From assembly GCA_022573715.1 (NCBI GenBank), contig JACZTL010000008.1, positions 31,184-95,183 of the forward strand: a DNA stretch of 64,000 nucleotides, in the 5' to 3' direction. Position 1 is the first letter of the stretch, and every line of letters begins with the position of its first letter. A program made the position numbers and the translations under genes. This document shows positions 47,258 through 56,611 of the stretch, piece by piece. The stretch is from Bacteroidota bacterium. Lineage in GTDB: Bacteria; Bacteroidota; Ignavibacteria; Ignavibacteriales; Ignavibacteriaceae. The notes beneath the pieces are model-generated. The model was not told where the DNA came from. It searched no databases and was given only the letters and a program-made list of their open reading frames with translations.

Positions 47258-48646
47258 TTACAAGCTACAGTGTTCTTCAACTTCTTTAACTGTTTTAGGT
47301 ATAGGTTTCCCTAATATTTTATGACTACTTTTTGTAACAAGTACATCATCTTCAATTCTTATCCCGCCGAATTTTCTGTATTTATTTACTTTGTTGAAAT
47401 TTATAAATCTTGAATTGATCTTTTCATCCCGCCATTTATCAATTAATTGTGGGATGAAATAAATTCCGGGTTCAACTGTTAAAACAAATCCCGGTTTTAG
47501 TTCTCTTGCCAATCTTAAATATGCTAATCCGAACTGATTGCTGCGCACAACATTTTTTTCATAGCCGACTAAATTTTCACCCAAGTTTTCCATATCGTGA
47601 ACATCGAGCCCTATCATATGCCCTAAACCGTGTGGGAAGAACATTGCATGTGCACCGTTTGCAACTGCATCGTTTACATTACCTTTCATTAAGCCTAAGT
47701 CTTTCAAACCTTGTGTTATAATTTTTGCGGCTTTTAGGTGTATCTTTTTATAACTGACTTCGGGTTTGATTGCTTTAATGGAAGATACTTGTGCTTTTAA
47801 AACTATTTGGTAAATATCTTTTTGCATGCTTGAAAAACTTCCGCTTACGGGTATAGTCCTCGTAATATCGCTTGCATAACAATTACTTACTTCAGCACCG
47901 GAATCCATTACAAAAATATCTCCTTTTTTCATTTTATTCGTGTGATAATGATTGTGCAAAGTTTCACCGTGTACGGAAAGTATTGTTGGGAATGATAGTC
48001 GACCGCCTGCCGATAGAACAATTCCTTCAACCAAACCGGCAATTTCTCTTTCGTACATTCCCGGTTTTGCAACACGCATTGCAAGAGTGTACATATCATA
48101 ACTAACATTAACTGCTTTTTCTATGTCCTCTACTTCTTCTTTTGATTTGATAGAACGCTGACTGATAACTGCGGTAGTAAGTTCGTGAGAAGAATAATTG
48201 TTTATCAAACTCGGATTTATACCCAGTAATTCTGAAAGCTTTATTTTATTTTCAGCTCTGTATTGTGCAAGAAAATGAACTTTTCTGTCAGAGGAAATTG
48301 CAGCTTTAATAATTTCATCAAGTTTACTTAACGGAGCAGTATTGTTTATGCCTATGCTTTTAGCAAGCTGTGCAGTAGCTTTTTGAGGACCTGTCCAAAC
48401 AATATCGTCAACAGAAAAATCTTTACCGAAAATCATTTCTTTGTTTTCGTCAATATCAATTATGGCTGCAAAGCCCGGATGGTCAAGTCCGAAATAGTAA
48501 AGGAAAGTGCTGTCCTGTCTGAAGGGAAAAATATTATCAGAATAATTCATAGGTGAATCTACATTACCTAAAAAAAACAGAAAACCTGATTTAACTTTTT
48601 CCTTTAATTGCTCTCTTCTTTTTATATAAGTTTTTTGATCGTACAT
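47258..48646 (-). CDS. pepP: Xaa-Pro aminopeptidase (M24B)
   Basis: The 462-residue metallopeptidase has the aminopeptidase P N-terminal domain (about residues 1-170, FPFRQDSTFLYYFGL) and the pita-bread catalytic domain. Metal ligands are in FVMDSGAEVSNCYASDITRTIP, GLGHMIGLDVHD, TVEPGIYF and GGIRIEDDVLV. It frees N-terminal residues preceding proline, so it could feed the neighbouring proline dehydrogenase. Confidence 0.93.
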   Translation of the reverse strand: MYDQKTYIKRREQLKEKVKSGFLFFLGNVDSPMNYSDNIFPFRQDSTFLYYFGLDHPGFAAIIDIDENKEMIFGKDFSVDDIVWTGPQKATAQLAKSIGINNTAPLSKLDEIIKAAISSDRKVHFLAQYRAENKIKLSELLGINPSLINNYSSHELTTAVISQRSIKSKEEVEDIEKAVNVSYDMYTLAMRVAKPGMYEREIAGLVEGIVLSAGGRLSFPTILSVHGETLHNHYHTNKMKKGDIFVMDSGAEVSNCYASDITRTIPVSGSFSSMQKDIYQIVLKAQVSSIKAIKPEVSYKKIHLKAAKIITQGLKDLGLMKGNVNDAVANGAHAMFFPHGLGHMIGLDVHDMENLGENLVGYEKNVVRSNQFGLAYLRLARELKPGFVLTVEPGIYFIPQLIDKWRDEKINSRFINFNKVNKYRKFGGIRIEDDVLVTKSSHKILGKPIPKTVKEVEEHCSL

Positions 48647-48882
48647 AATATTCCTTGCAGTTATTCTTTTATATAATTCTGATAAACTATCATTTAATAT
48701 AATTTATTTTTTATGAATCAGGAAACGGAGGGGACGTAAAACGGAATCCGTCTTCGTTCGGCTGAGCCAAACTTAGCCGGACAAGGGAGCAAAAAGTTAT
48801 TTTCAGTAAATTTTATTTAATTAATTTGGGATATATTTTAAATTAAAAATCATCAAATCTCAAGATCATAAAATTTCAAGTC

Positions 48883-49779
48883 TTATTTTTTGTTTACTAT
48901 CGGATAAAAGTAGAGGCGAGACTTAATCCTAAATTTAATTTCGCTAATTGTATAATATCCTCTTTCGTTTGCAGCCCAGCAAATTCCTTCTCCCTGAGGT
49001 TCTAACATATACGGTAATTTTTCAGGTTCTCTTTTAAAAACATTTTTTAGGGATTCATTCTTTTCTTTCTTCCAGAAGAAAATTTCTTTATAGTTTTTAA
49101 TGATAACCATATTGCCTGAATTTGAAATATCACCCCCAACAATTTGTGAAGCATTTATTTTTCCGACAATTTTTGCTCTAATAATTTTCTTTAGTGACTG
49201 AGGATAGGGCAGCATATACACAGTTACTTTTTTTTCTCTTTTTGAAACGATATAAATATCTTTTTTAATTGGGTCAACCATAATTGTTTCAGCATCGCGT
49301 TTACCGTCAGGATATTGAAAACTTATTTTATCAATTTTTGTTATAATCCTTATTTTATGATTTTGTTTACCAAAGATTAATGGTTCTGCAAAACGGTAAA
49401 TATATTTGGTTTTGTATATAGCTCTGTTATCACCAATTTCTGCAAGATAAATATAACTTTTACCTTTCGGACCCGATGCAACGGCAATATCTTCCCAATC
49501 ACGATTTTTAATTCCCTTTAGCTCAAAGACATCCACAACTTTAGCCTTGCTATTTATGGCGTAGATATAGTTTTTATTTTCCGAATCGTTATGCACCCAA
49601 AATATATTTCGAGTAACCTGGCTTGCAGCAATGCCGGATATTTCAGTTAAATTTTTATCTGTAATAGTACCTTTGTCAATTCTATCTCCTATAGTTAATG
49701 TTTGTGAAATTAAATATGGATGAATGAAAAGAAATATTAAAAGATTTGATATGATAATTTTTGATAACTTGATCTTCAT
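48883..49779 (-). CDS. Exported beta-propeller-like protein
   Basis: The 298-residue protein has a signal peptide (about residues 1-25) and repeated strand motifs: LTEISGIAAS, FWVHNDSENK, NRDWEDIAVA, IYLAEIGDNR, DAETIMVDP and EPQGEGICW. These are typical of a widespread bacterial family with a propeller fold and no defined role. It stands alone between two intergenic spacers. Confidence 0.78.
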   Translation of the reverse strand: MKIKLSKIIISNLLIFLFIHPYLISQTLTIGDRIDKGTITDKNLTEISGIAASQVTRNIFWVHNDSENKNYIYAINSKAKVVDVFELKGIKNRDWEDIAVASGPKGKSYIYLAEIGDNRAIYKTKYIYRFAEPLIFGKQNHKIRIITKIDKISFQYPDGKRDAETIMVDPIKKDIYIVSKREKKVTVYMLPYPQSLKKIIRAKIVGKINASQIVGGDISNSGNMVIIKNYKEIFFWKKEKNESLKNVFKREPEKLPYMLEPQGEGICWAANERGYYTISEIKFRIKSRLYFYPIVNKK

Positions 49780-49920
49780 AGGATATATCCTGTTTGTTTT
49801 TACTAAAGTGAATTATACCAGAAATTATAGTAATAGTTTCAAAATGATTTGTAATTGTCACAATTTACATTTTTTTGTTAATACTTTTTTAAATATTTAT
49901 ATTTGCTCAATAATTTTTTA

Positions 49921-50007
49921 GGAGAGATGCAGGAGTGGTTTATCTGGCCCGCCTGGAAAGCGTGTGTACGGGCAACCGTACCGAGGGTTCGAATCCCTCT
50001 CTCTCCG
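49921..50007 (+). tRNA. tRNA-Ser (GGA)
   Basis: An 87-nt class II tRNA. The acceptor arms GGAGAGA and TCTCTCC pair fully, and the T arm is GAGGG-TTCGAAT-CCCTC. A long variable arm built on GTACGGG/CCGTAC is present, and the anticodon loop CTGGAAA gives GGA. One anticodon-stem pair is a C-T mismatch. CCA is not encoded. Confidence 0.93.
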
Positions 50008-50079
50008 CTCCTTTTATTTTTATAGTACTTTTTTTTACTGAATTATTTTGTCTTTATTATATATTTTAAAGATATAACA

Positions 50080-50165
50080 GGAGAGGTGCCCCGCATAATG
50101 CGGGGTAAACCTAGTGGTTATGCCAAACGGGGTGGTTTCCAGCAGAGGCGGAAAAAACCGATGAG
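50080..50165 (+). pseudogene. tRNA-Ser relic carrying a hairpin insertion
   Basis: GGAGAGGTGCC is identical to the 5' end of the tRNA-Ser at 50415. It is followed at once by the palindrome CCCCGCATAATGCGGGG, then by AGTGGTT and CGGGGTGGTTTCCAG, which echo the D arm and anticodon stem. No T arm or 3' acceptor strand follows. I read it as a tRNA-Ser copy broken by a hairpin insertion and by loss of its 3' half where the GIY-YIG gene begins. Confidence 0.6.
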
Positions 50166-50170
50166 TTAAT

Positions 50171-50461
50171 ATGTATTATGTTTATATAATTAAAAGTAAA
50201 ACAAAAGAAAGATTTTATACAGGTTCATCTGAAAATGTTCATAAAAGGTTAAACTCACATAATTCAGGTAAAGTTAAATCAACAAAAGCTTATAAACCTT
50301 AGAAGATAGTTTATTTAGAAACTTTTGAAAATAAAAATGAAGCATTAAAAAGAGAGAAACAAATTAAATCATATAAAAGTGGTAATGCATTTAAGAAATT
50401 AATTACCTGTTATCGGAGAGGTGCCGGAGTGGTTGAACGGGGCGGTCTCGAAAACCGTTAG
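50171..50461 (+). pseudogene. GIY-YIG endonuclease (URI type) interrupted by a TAG, running into tRNA-Ser
   Basis: MYYVYIIKSKTKERFYTGSS starts a single-domain GIY-YIG nuclease with the YVYI, FYTG and HKRLNSHNSG (arginine) motifs. A TAG at 50300-50302 replaces the expected tryptophan, after which KIVYLETFENKNEALKREKQ (with the catalytic glutamate) and IKSYKSGNAFKKL follow in frame. The frame then enters the tRNA-Ser gene at 50415 and ends at 50461. The position between two tRNA-Ser genes suggests a homing-like element tied to tRNA sequence. The single stop means it is probably inactive. Confidence 0.8.
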
Positions 50462-50501
50462 CCGCAATTGCGGTTCGAGGGTTCGAATCCCTCTCTCTCC
50501 G
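50415..50501 (+). tRNA. tRNA-Ser (CGA)
   Basis: An 87-nt class II tRNA. Acceptor arms GGAGAGG and TCTCTCC pair with one G-T. The anticodon stem GCGGT/ACCGT encloses CTCGAAA with anticodon CGA. A long variable arm GCCGCAATTGCGG and the T arm GAGGG-TTCGAAT-CCCTC follow. CCA is not encoded. The T arm and 3' acceptor are identical to those of the tRNA-Ser at 49921. Confidence 0.94.
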
Positions 50502-50846
50502 CAAAATGTGATTGATTTAATTAATTTTCGAAAGAAAGTAATCCAAAGCAAGTTTACTAAATTTTAGGATCAAAAATAAAAGATCGATGGAAGCAGGAAT
50601 ATAAAATTAAAGGTTCTTCATTCGGAAAGTAAATTAGATCATAAATGAAATATTAAGAATAAATTTTACTTTCTTATAGATTTCTCATTTTGTGTTATTC
50701 ATCCTAAATTCTTAATTTTCAATTGATTACACTTGCTTTTCTTAAAAAAAATGTTAAATTTCAAATGCTATACTTTATCATTATAAAGATATGAAGCGGA
50801 GGGTCTTCTTCTCAATCTTTTTTAAGTAGAATGTAGGAGAGAGACT
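50502..50846. other. Noncoding stretch
   Basis: AT-rich sequence with no gene or clear repeat. The right end should hold the promoter of the following membrane-protein gene, which has a GGAGAGAG ribosome site. Confidence 0.5.
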
Positions 50847-51383
50847 ATGACAACATTTCTAATAATACTTGGGATTATACTCCTTTTGGTTTTGATAAAT
50901 TTTGTAATGTACAAATTTTTCAAGGCATCGGGTGTATTGCGCTTTCTAATTACTACAGGTTTAATATTATTGATATTAGGCGTTTATTCATTACCTTATA
51001 TTGCTATTAGTTTGACAGCAATTCTTATAACTTTAGGAATAATTTTACTTGGTAGTTTTATTTTGTTTTTGCTTAGTAAATTTATAACACCTGGAGTAGT
51101 TCAAGTTCTTATTGTATTTAGCGTTGTTTTACTTTTAATAAGTATTTTCCTTGTATCTTTTACAACATATAAAACAGACAAGGAAATTGATAAACAAATA
51201 GTGATAACCAAAAGCACTGATAAATTTTTTGTTCGAGCAATTAATTTGGGTTTTAATCCCGAATATTCTATGAAAGAATTAGACAGTATAACAGCTCAAG
51301 AAAACAAAAGTTTTGTTTATGGAAAAGATATTTCTCCTGGTGATCTAGTGATTATCAATAAACCAAGACGTGTTGGTAGTTAG
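50847..51383 (+). CDS. Membrane protein with four helices and a soluble C-terminal domain
   Basis: The 178-residue protein has four tightly packed hydrophobic helices in residues 1-108 and then a 70-residue polar tail with FFVRAINLGFNPEYSMKEL. It is preceded by a strong ribosome site and followed by a textbook terminator, so it is a single-gene unit. I do not recognise the family. Confidence 0.72.
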   Translation: MTTFLIILGIILLLVLINFVMYKFFKASGVLRFLITTGLILLILGVYSLPYIAISLTAILITLGIILLGSFILFLLSKFITPGVVQVLIVFSVVLLLISIFLVSFTTYKTDKEIDKQIVITKSTDKFFVRAINLGFNPEYSMKELDSITAQENKSFVYGKDISPGDLVIINKPRRVGS

Positions 51384-51413
51384 TACTAAGAATATATTTA
51401 ACTTTTAGTTAAA

Positions 51414-51443
51414 AGTCTGAAGTGTAACTTCAGACTTTTTTTT
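51414..51443 (+). terminator. Rho-independent terminator
   Basis: AGTCTGAAGT and ACTTCAGACT form a perfect ten-pair stem with a GTA loop, followed by a T8 run, 30 bases after the preceding stop. Confidence 0.93.
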
Positions 51444-51485
51444 TATCCTTTCTGTTAAATTGAACTATAATAAATTATTACTTTA

Positions 51486-52823
51486 ATGAACGAATATAAA
51501 TTACATCTTAAAAACACACTGAAATTAGCATATCCCGTCATAATAGGACAGCTAGGTTTTATAATGATGGGTGTGGTTGACAGCATAATGGTTGGGGAAC
51601 TAGGTGCAATTCCTTTAGCTGCAGCCTCCATTGCTAACGGTTTGTTTATGTTCATATTTGTTATAGGGTTAGGTGTATCTTTTGCAATAACTCCTTTGGT
51701 TGCAATAGCCGTAGGTGCAAAAAAATTCAATGATTGTGGTGTTATATTCAGACAGGCTTTGTTAGTAGATATGGTTTTGGGAATAATTCTACTTATTATG
51801 GCTTATATAGGTGCAGACCTTATTCAATTTTTTGATCAGCCAAAGGAAGTAGTGGGTTTGGCAACATCTTACGGTAAATTGCTTGCTTACTCTATTGTTC
51901 CTGCCATGTTATTCCAAACCTATAAACAATTTATAGAAGGTCTTTCTGTGATGAAACCTGCTATGGTGATTGTTTTACTTGCAAATATTATAAACGCTTT
52001 TATAAACTGGCTTCTTATTTATGGTAATCTTGGACTTCCAGCTTTGGGGTTAGACGGTGCAGGGTGGGCAACATTTACTTCCAGAATGTTCATGGCTTTT
52101 GTTTTAGTGTGGTATGTAATGCAATCTAATCGTTTTAAAAAATTTGATGTAACTCTTCATTTTAAATCTATAAACTTTAAAATGATTAAAAAACTTCTTG
52201 GCTTGGGTTTGCCGAGTGCCGTGCAATATGTCTTTGAAGTAGGTGCTTTTTTCTTTGCGGTAATTATGGTTGGGTGGTTGGGAACAAAGCAATTAGCTGC
52301 ACATCAAATAGCGTTAAACCTTGCATCAATTTCGTTTATGACTGCTTTGGGTGTTTCAGCAGCTGGAGGGATAAGAGTGGCAAACGGAGTAGGGAAGAAA
52401 GATATTACAGAAGTTAGGAGAGCTGGTTTTTCTGCGATTATTATGGGTGGTTTAATTATGGCGTGTTTCGGAATTATTTTTATTGCTCTTAGAAATTTTT
52501 TACCAGCACTTTACATTGATGATATAAGTGTTGTTAGTATAGCTTCAACTTTATTAATAATTGCATCAATATTTCAAATAGCCGACGGCGTACAAGCCGT
52601 TGGAATAGGAGTCTTAAGAGGACTGACCGATGTTAAATGGCCAACACTTATTACATTTATTGCTTACTGGGTCTTAGGCCTTCCTTCAGCGTATTTATTC
52701 GGATTTATTTTAAAATTGGATGTACAGGGTGTTTGGATGGGGCTGTTTGTAGGTTTACTTTCTTCTGCAATTATGCTTACAACGCGTTTTAACAAAAAAA
52801 GTAAGTATATAATTGAAGTTTAA
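51486..52823 (+). CDS. MATE-family efflux pump
   Basis: The 445-residue protein has twelve membrane helices in two homologous halves. Family segments include LAYPVIIGQLGFIMMGVVDSIMVG at the start and KKLLGLGLPSAVQYVFEVGAFFFAVIMVGWLG at the start of the second half. It exports cationic drugs or metabolites using a sodium or proton gradient. NorM-type is the best guess for the subclass. Confidence 0.93.
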   Translation: MNEYKLHLKNTLKLAYPVIIGQLGFIMMGVVDSIMVGELGAIPLAAASIANGLFMFIFVIGLGVSFAITPLVAIAVGAKKFNDCGVIFRQALLVDMVLGIILLIMAYIGADLIQFFDQPKEVVGLATSYGKLLAYSIVPAMLFQTYKQFIEGLSVMKPAMVIVLLANIINAFINWLLIYGNLGLPALGLDGAGWATFTSRMFMAFVLVWYVMQSNRFKKFDVTLHFKSINFKMIKKLLGLGLPSAVQYVFEVGAFFFAVIMVGWLGTKQLAAHQIALNLASISFMTALGVSAAGGIRVANGVGKKDITEVRRAGFSAIIMGGLIMACFGIIFIALRNFLPALYIDDISVVSIASTLLIIASIFQIADGVQAVGIGVLRGLTDVKWPTLITFIAYWVLGLPSAYLFGFILKLDVQGVWMGLFVGLLSSAIMLTTRFNKKSKYIIEV

Positions 52824-52826
52824 GTA

Positions 52827-52850
52827 GTTATCCTGCAATAGCAGGATAAC
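52827..52850. terminator. Bidirectional hairpin between convergent genes
   Basis: GTTATCCTGC and GCAGGATAAC form a perfect ten-pair stem with a four-base loop. It lies between the stop of the MATE gene and the stop of the convergent hydrolase gene. The T run is weak, so terminator activity is likely but not certain. Confidence 0.7.
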
Positions 52851-52859
52851 CTTCGTATT

Positions 52860-54281
52860 TTAAATTATCACTTTATTAATCCATTCTATAATAATTTTGA
52901 GAGCTTTAGGTGAAAAAGTTTCCGTTATCTTGCTATATTCTGAAGGTGAACCTGTTTTTGCGGTTTGAAATAAATGGTTCAAACCGGGAAGTTCAACAAT
53001 TTTGAAATTTTTGTTATCTCCTTTTTTAAGCGCTATCTCAATTTCCTTTAAATTTTCTTTCGGCGGTACCTGCAAATCTTTTTCACCGTTTAGAGCTAAT
53101 ACAGGGCATTTTACTTTTTCCAAAGTTGGACGTGGATCATATTTTAGAAAATACCTGAACCAAGGTGTTAAAAGAGTTTTTGATCTCAACAAAAAAGATT
53201 TTTTAGAACCGGTTTTTTCCTTTTCTTCTTTTGATAAATTATCATAAAATTCTGAAAATATATTATCAAGTGTGTTCTTTAATTCTGTAACATCTGTTTG
53301 TGTATTTATTTCTTTAAATACTTTTATATTAAAATCTTTTCCTGTTTTTATGTTTTCTTCTGTTTCACCCTTTACTCTTGCAATCAATTCGGCTTGCATA
53401 GTTATAATGTCAGAGCCGGGAAGCCCCGGTCCGGCAAGCAATATTATAAATGCAACATCATCGGTTTTTGTGGCAACAATAGGTGCTATTAGACCTCCTT
53501 CGCTGTGTCCGATTAATCCTATCTTTTTACTATCAATTTCTTTTCTTGTTTTTAGATATTGAACTGCTGAAAGAACATCCACTACAAAATCTAAAGTAGT
53601 GGCTTTAGGAAATTCTCCTTCTGATTTTCCGATTCCTCTATCGTCGTAACGAAGCACTGCAATTCCGTTGCGTGTTAGATAATCAGAAATTATTAAAAAT
53701 GGTTTATGTCCTAAAAGTTCTTCGTTCCTGTTTTGGGGACCTGAACCGGTTATTAATATTACTGCTTTAAAAGGTCCCTTGCCTTTTGGCAATGTTAAAG
53801 TACCGGCAAGATTTATTCCGTCAATGTCGTTTCTAAATATTATTTCTTCTGATATATAAGGGAACGGCTCTTTTGGTTCCTGAGGTCTGTCTAATTTATA
53901 TTCTTTAAATGTTTTTTCTAAAAAAATTGGAATAGTGTTGTCACCTTGCTTCCATTTACCGGTTATTTTATTTTTTTCTTTGTTTATTTCGCCTTCAAAA
54001 AAACCATTTATAATGCTAACATCAAATCTTACTTTATTTTTTTTATAAGTCACCTTATCAACTTGTATCCCTTTTGTCCCCTGGTCAGGACTGTCCATTG
54101 TGGCTTTGTATTTATTTGCATCTTTTGAAACATTAAAAACCAAATGAAGTTCAATACCGGATATTTTTAAAACACCAATCCACTTGCCGGTTAATGCATC
54201 ATCTTGTGAAAAAATTTTAGCGGGAATTATTACCGATAATACAAATAATAAAACCGTAAAAAGAAATAGCTTCCTTTTCAT
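52860..54281 (-). CDS. Exported alpha/beta hydrolase
   Basis: I place the start at the ATG at 54281, which gives the signal peptide KRKLFLFTVLLFVLSVI; a longer frame reaches 54371 but would put 30 polar residues before it. The N-terminal ~120 residues form a lipocalin-like beta domain (GKWIGVLKISGIELHLVF). Residues from about 150 form an alpha/beta hydrolase with the nucleophile IGHSEGGLIAPI, and the histidine is probably in GLNHLFQ. An esterase or peptidase role is likely; the substrate is unknown. Confidence 0.88.
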   Translation of the reverse strand: MKRKLFLFTVLLFVLSVIIPAKIFSQDDALTGKWIGVLKISGIELHLVFNVSKDANKYKATMDSPDQGTKGIQVDKVTYKKNKVRFDVSIINGFFEGEINKEKNKITGKWKQGDNTIPIFLEKTFKEYKLDRPQEPKEPFPYISEEIIFRNDIDGINLAGTLTLPKGKGPFKAVILITGSGPQNRNEELLGHKPFLIISDYLTRNGIAVLRYDDRGIGKSEGEFPKATTLDFVVDVLSAVQYLKTRKEIDSKKIGLIGHSEGGLIAPIVATKTDDVAFIILLAGPGLPGSDIITMQAELIARVKGETEENIKTGKDFNIKVFKEINTQTDVTELKNTLDNIFSEFYDNLSKEEKEKTGSKKSFLLRSKTLLTPWFRYFLKYDPRPTLEKVKCPVLALNGEKDLQVPPKENLKEIEIALKKGDNKNFKIVELPGLNHLFQTAKTGSPSEYSKITETFSPKALKIIIEWINKVII

Positions 54282-54390
54282 CTTGTATTTTCCATTATAA
54301 TATTGTATTAAAATTAAACAATGATTGTATTTTGTAAAAATTCTTTTTGATAAACGGTAAATGCCCTTCAAGTTATAAGTTTTTTTAAAA

Positions 54391-56538
54391 TTATTTTAAA
54401 TATGTGTTAAAATAATTTGTAATCTTTTGATAAAGATGAAATGTATCATCTCCTCTTATACCGTGCTTGTGACCAACGTAAGGATAATAATCCAAAGGAA
54501 CTCCGAGGTGTGCTGCTTTTTCTGCAAATAATAATGTATTTTGCCAAACAACTGTAGGGTCGGATGTGCCGTGCACTAATAGTAAATGCCCCTTTAAATC
54601 TTTTATATAATTTAATAGACTGGATTTTTTATATCCAATCGGATTTGTTTGTGGTGTATCCATATATCTTTCGGTGTACATAACCTCATAATAACTCCAG
54701 TCAATAACTGCACCGCCGGCAGCACCGACTTTGAATAAGTCCGGTGTACGTGTCATTAAAGAAGTTGTCATAAATCCTCCGTAACTCCAGCCGAAAACGC
54801 CCATTCTTTCGACATCAACATAGGGGAGTGATTTTAAATAATTAACACCTTTGATTTGATCTTGAATTTCCTTTGTACCGAGATTGCGGAATGTTTCCTG
54901 TTCAAATTTTAATCCTCTGTGAGCCGAACCCCTGTTATCCAAAGTAAAAACAATGTATTCGTTTGAAGCCATATAATTATCCCAAATTTTTGCTCCGCCC
55001 AACCAGCGGTTTGTTATTAACTGAACACCGGGGCCACCGTAAACGTATACAATTACCGGGTATTTTTTTGTAGAGTCAAAACTAACAGGCAGTATGATTC
55101 TGCAGTGCAGGTCATAATTATCATTACTTTTTATTGTAAAGAATTTTGTCTTGCCTAAATTGTAATCACTAAGGGGATTGCTGGATGTAAAAACTTTACG
55201 AATGATTTTACCTTCCTCATCTACAATATTTAACTGACCTGGTGTTGATAAATTTGAATATGAATCCAAGAAATATTCCGTAGAACTATTTTTTAATACT
55301 TTGTGCGTACCTTCAATATGGGTCAAATTAGTTAGTTTACCCGATGACATTTCCACAGAATAGAAATTTCGGTTTAGGGGACTTTCTTTTGTAGCGGTTA
55401 TAAAAAAATCATTTCCGTCATCTTCGAATCCGTTAAAACTAATTACTTCCCATTCACCTTTTGTAACTTGTTTTATTAATTTGCCGTCCGTGTTGTAAAG
55501 ATATAAGTGATTCCATCCGTCTCTTGCAGAAAACCACAAAAATTGATCGGGATTATCTTTTACAAAAATAGGTCCATCCATCGGGTGAACATATTTATCG
55601 TCTTTTTCTTCGAATAATGTTTTTACAGGTTTTCCTGTTCTCGCATCAAATTTAATTTCTCTTAGATGGTTTTGATCTCTGTTTAAAATTCCGATGTAAA
55701 TATATTTTTCATTCGGTCCCCAAATAACGCCTGTTAAATAATGATCTTTAGGTGTACCAGTTTCTAACCAAACTGTATTCTTTGTTTTTAAATTGTAAAT
55801 TCCTAATGTAACTTCGTGACTTGCCATTCCTGCCATAGGGTATTTACTAGGCGTGTATTTAGCGGGTCTTTTTGAAAAGTCAACAATAGGATAATCCGTA
55901 ACCATTGTTTCGTTTTTTTTGTAAAATGCTAAATAATTTCCTTCCGGTGACCAGAAAGTTCCTTTTGTTATTCCAAATTCTACCCTGTGCACTGATTGTC
56001 CGTTTACGATACCTTTATTATCATCCTTTGTGATTTGAAAATTTCTCTTATTCTTAGCAATATATAGATTATTCTCCATAGTATATGCTACGTCGTTGTT
56101 AACTGATAGGTCTTTATTCTTTCCTTTTTCTTTTATAGTATTTAATCTTTCCACTTTTTCAGACTTTATATTGTAAAGGAATAAATTGTTTTTTTGCCAG
56201 AATCTTAGTGTGTTTTCATCCTGCCAAATAAAAAGTGGAAATTTTTCCAGCTTATCGTAACCTGCATTATCTAATGAAGAATTTATATCATCTAAAATTA
56301 AAATTGTTTCTTTAGCATTTGATTTAATGCCTTCCTGGAGTAATAACTTTTTTTTATCTACTTTTTCAACATATGTGAAATTATCTGTACCGGGTCTCCA
56401 TTTCAATTGAGAAAGTCCTTTAGGGTAGAGAGTGTAGCGCTTAAGTGTAATTTGTTTTAATGTTAAATCTTTTTTTTGCGGGAATACAAAAGAAAAGATG
56501 ATGATTATAAATATTGTAACATTTCTTAAAGTTTTCAC
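54391..56538 (-). CDS. Exported S9 peptidase, dipeptidyl-peptidase IV type
   Basis: The 715-residue protein has a signal peptide, a DPPIV N-terminal beta-propeller and a C-terminal prolyl-oligopeptidase domain. The catalytic serine is in GWSYGGFMT, the aspartate in HGTSDPTV and the histidine in GHKHGIRG. The family removes N-terminal X-Pro dipeptides in the periplasm. That fits the proline-related enzymes 8 kb to the left, although the two are not in one operon. Confidence 0.93.
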   Translation of the reverse strand: MKTLRNVTIFIIIIFSFVFPQKKDLTLKQITLKRYTLYPKGLSQLKWRPGTDNFTYVEKVDKKKLLLQEGIKSNAKETILILDDINSSLDNAGYDKLEKFPLFIWQDENTLRFWQKNNLFLYNIKSEKVERLNTIKEKGKNKDLSVNNDVAYTMENNLYIAKNKRNFQITKDDNKGIVNGQSVHRVEFGITKGTFWSPEGNYLAFYKKNETMVTDYPIVDFSKRPAKYTPSKYPMAGMASHEVTLGIYNLKTKNTVWLETGTPKDHYLTGVIWGPNEKYIYIGILNRDQNHLREIKFDARTGKPVKTLFEEKDDKYVHPMDGPIFVKDNPDQFLWFSARDGWNHLYLYNTDGKLIKQVTKGEWEVISFNGFEDDGNDFFITATKESPLNRNFYSVEMSSGKLTNLTHIEGTHKVLKNSSTEYFLDSYSNLSTPGQLNIVDEEGKIIRKVFTSSNPLSDYNLGKTKFFTIKSNDNYDLHCRIILPVSFDSTKKYPVIVYVYGGPGVQLITNRWLGGAKIWDNYMASNEYIVFTLDNRGSAHRGLKFEQETFRNLGTKEIQDQIKGVNYLKSLPYVDVERMGVFGWSYGGFMTTSLMTRTPDLFKVGAAGGAVIDWSYYEVMYTERYMDTPQTNPIGYKKSSLLNYIKDLKGHLLLVHGTSDPTVVWQNTLLFAEKAAHLGVPLDYYPYVGHKHGIRGDDTFHLYQKITNYFNTYLK

Positions 56539-56611
56539 GACTCCTCCAAATTTTATAGAACTTAAAATTAGAACTTACTTTAACTATTTCCAAAAATAAG
56601 TTTACCCATTT

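Noticed and set aside
50080..50165. A third functional tRNA-Ser
   Set aside because: The 5' acceptor strand is present, but there is no T arm or matching 3' acceptor strand, and a hairpin interrupts it.
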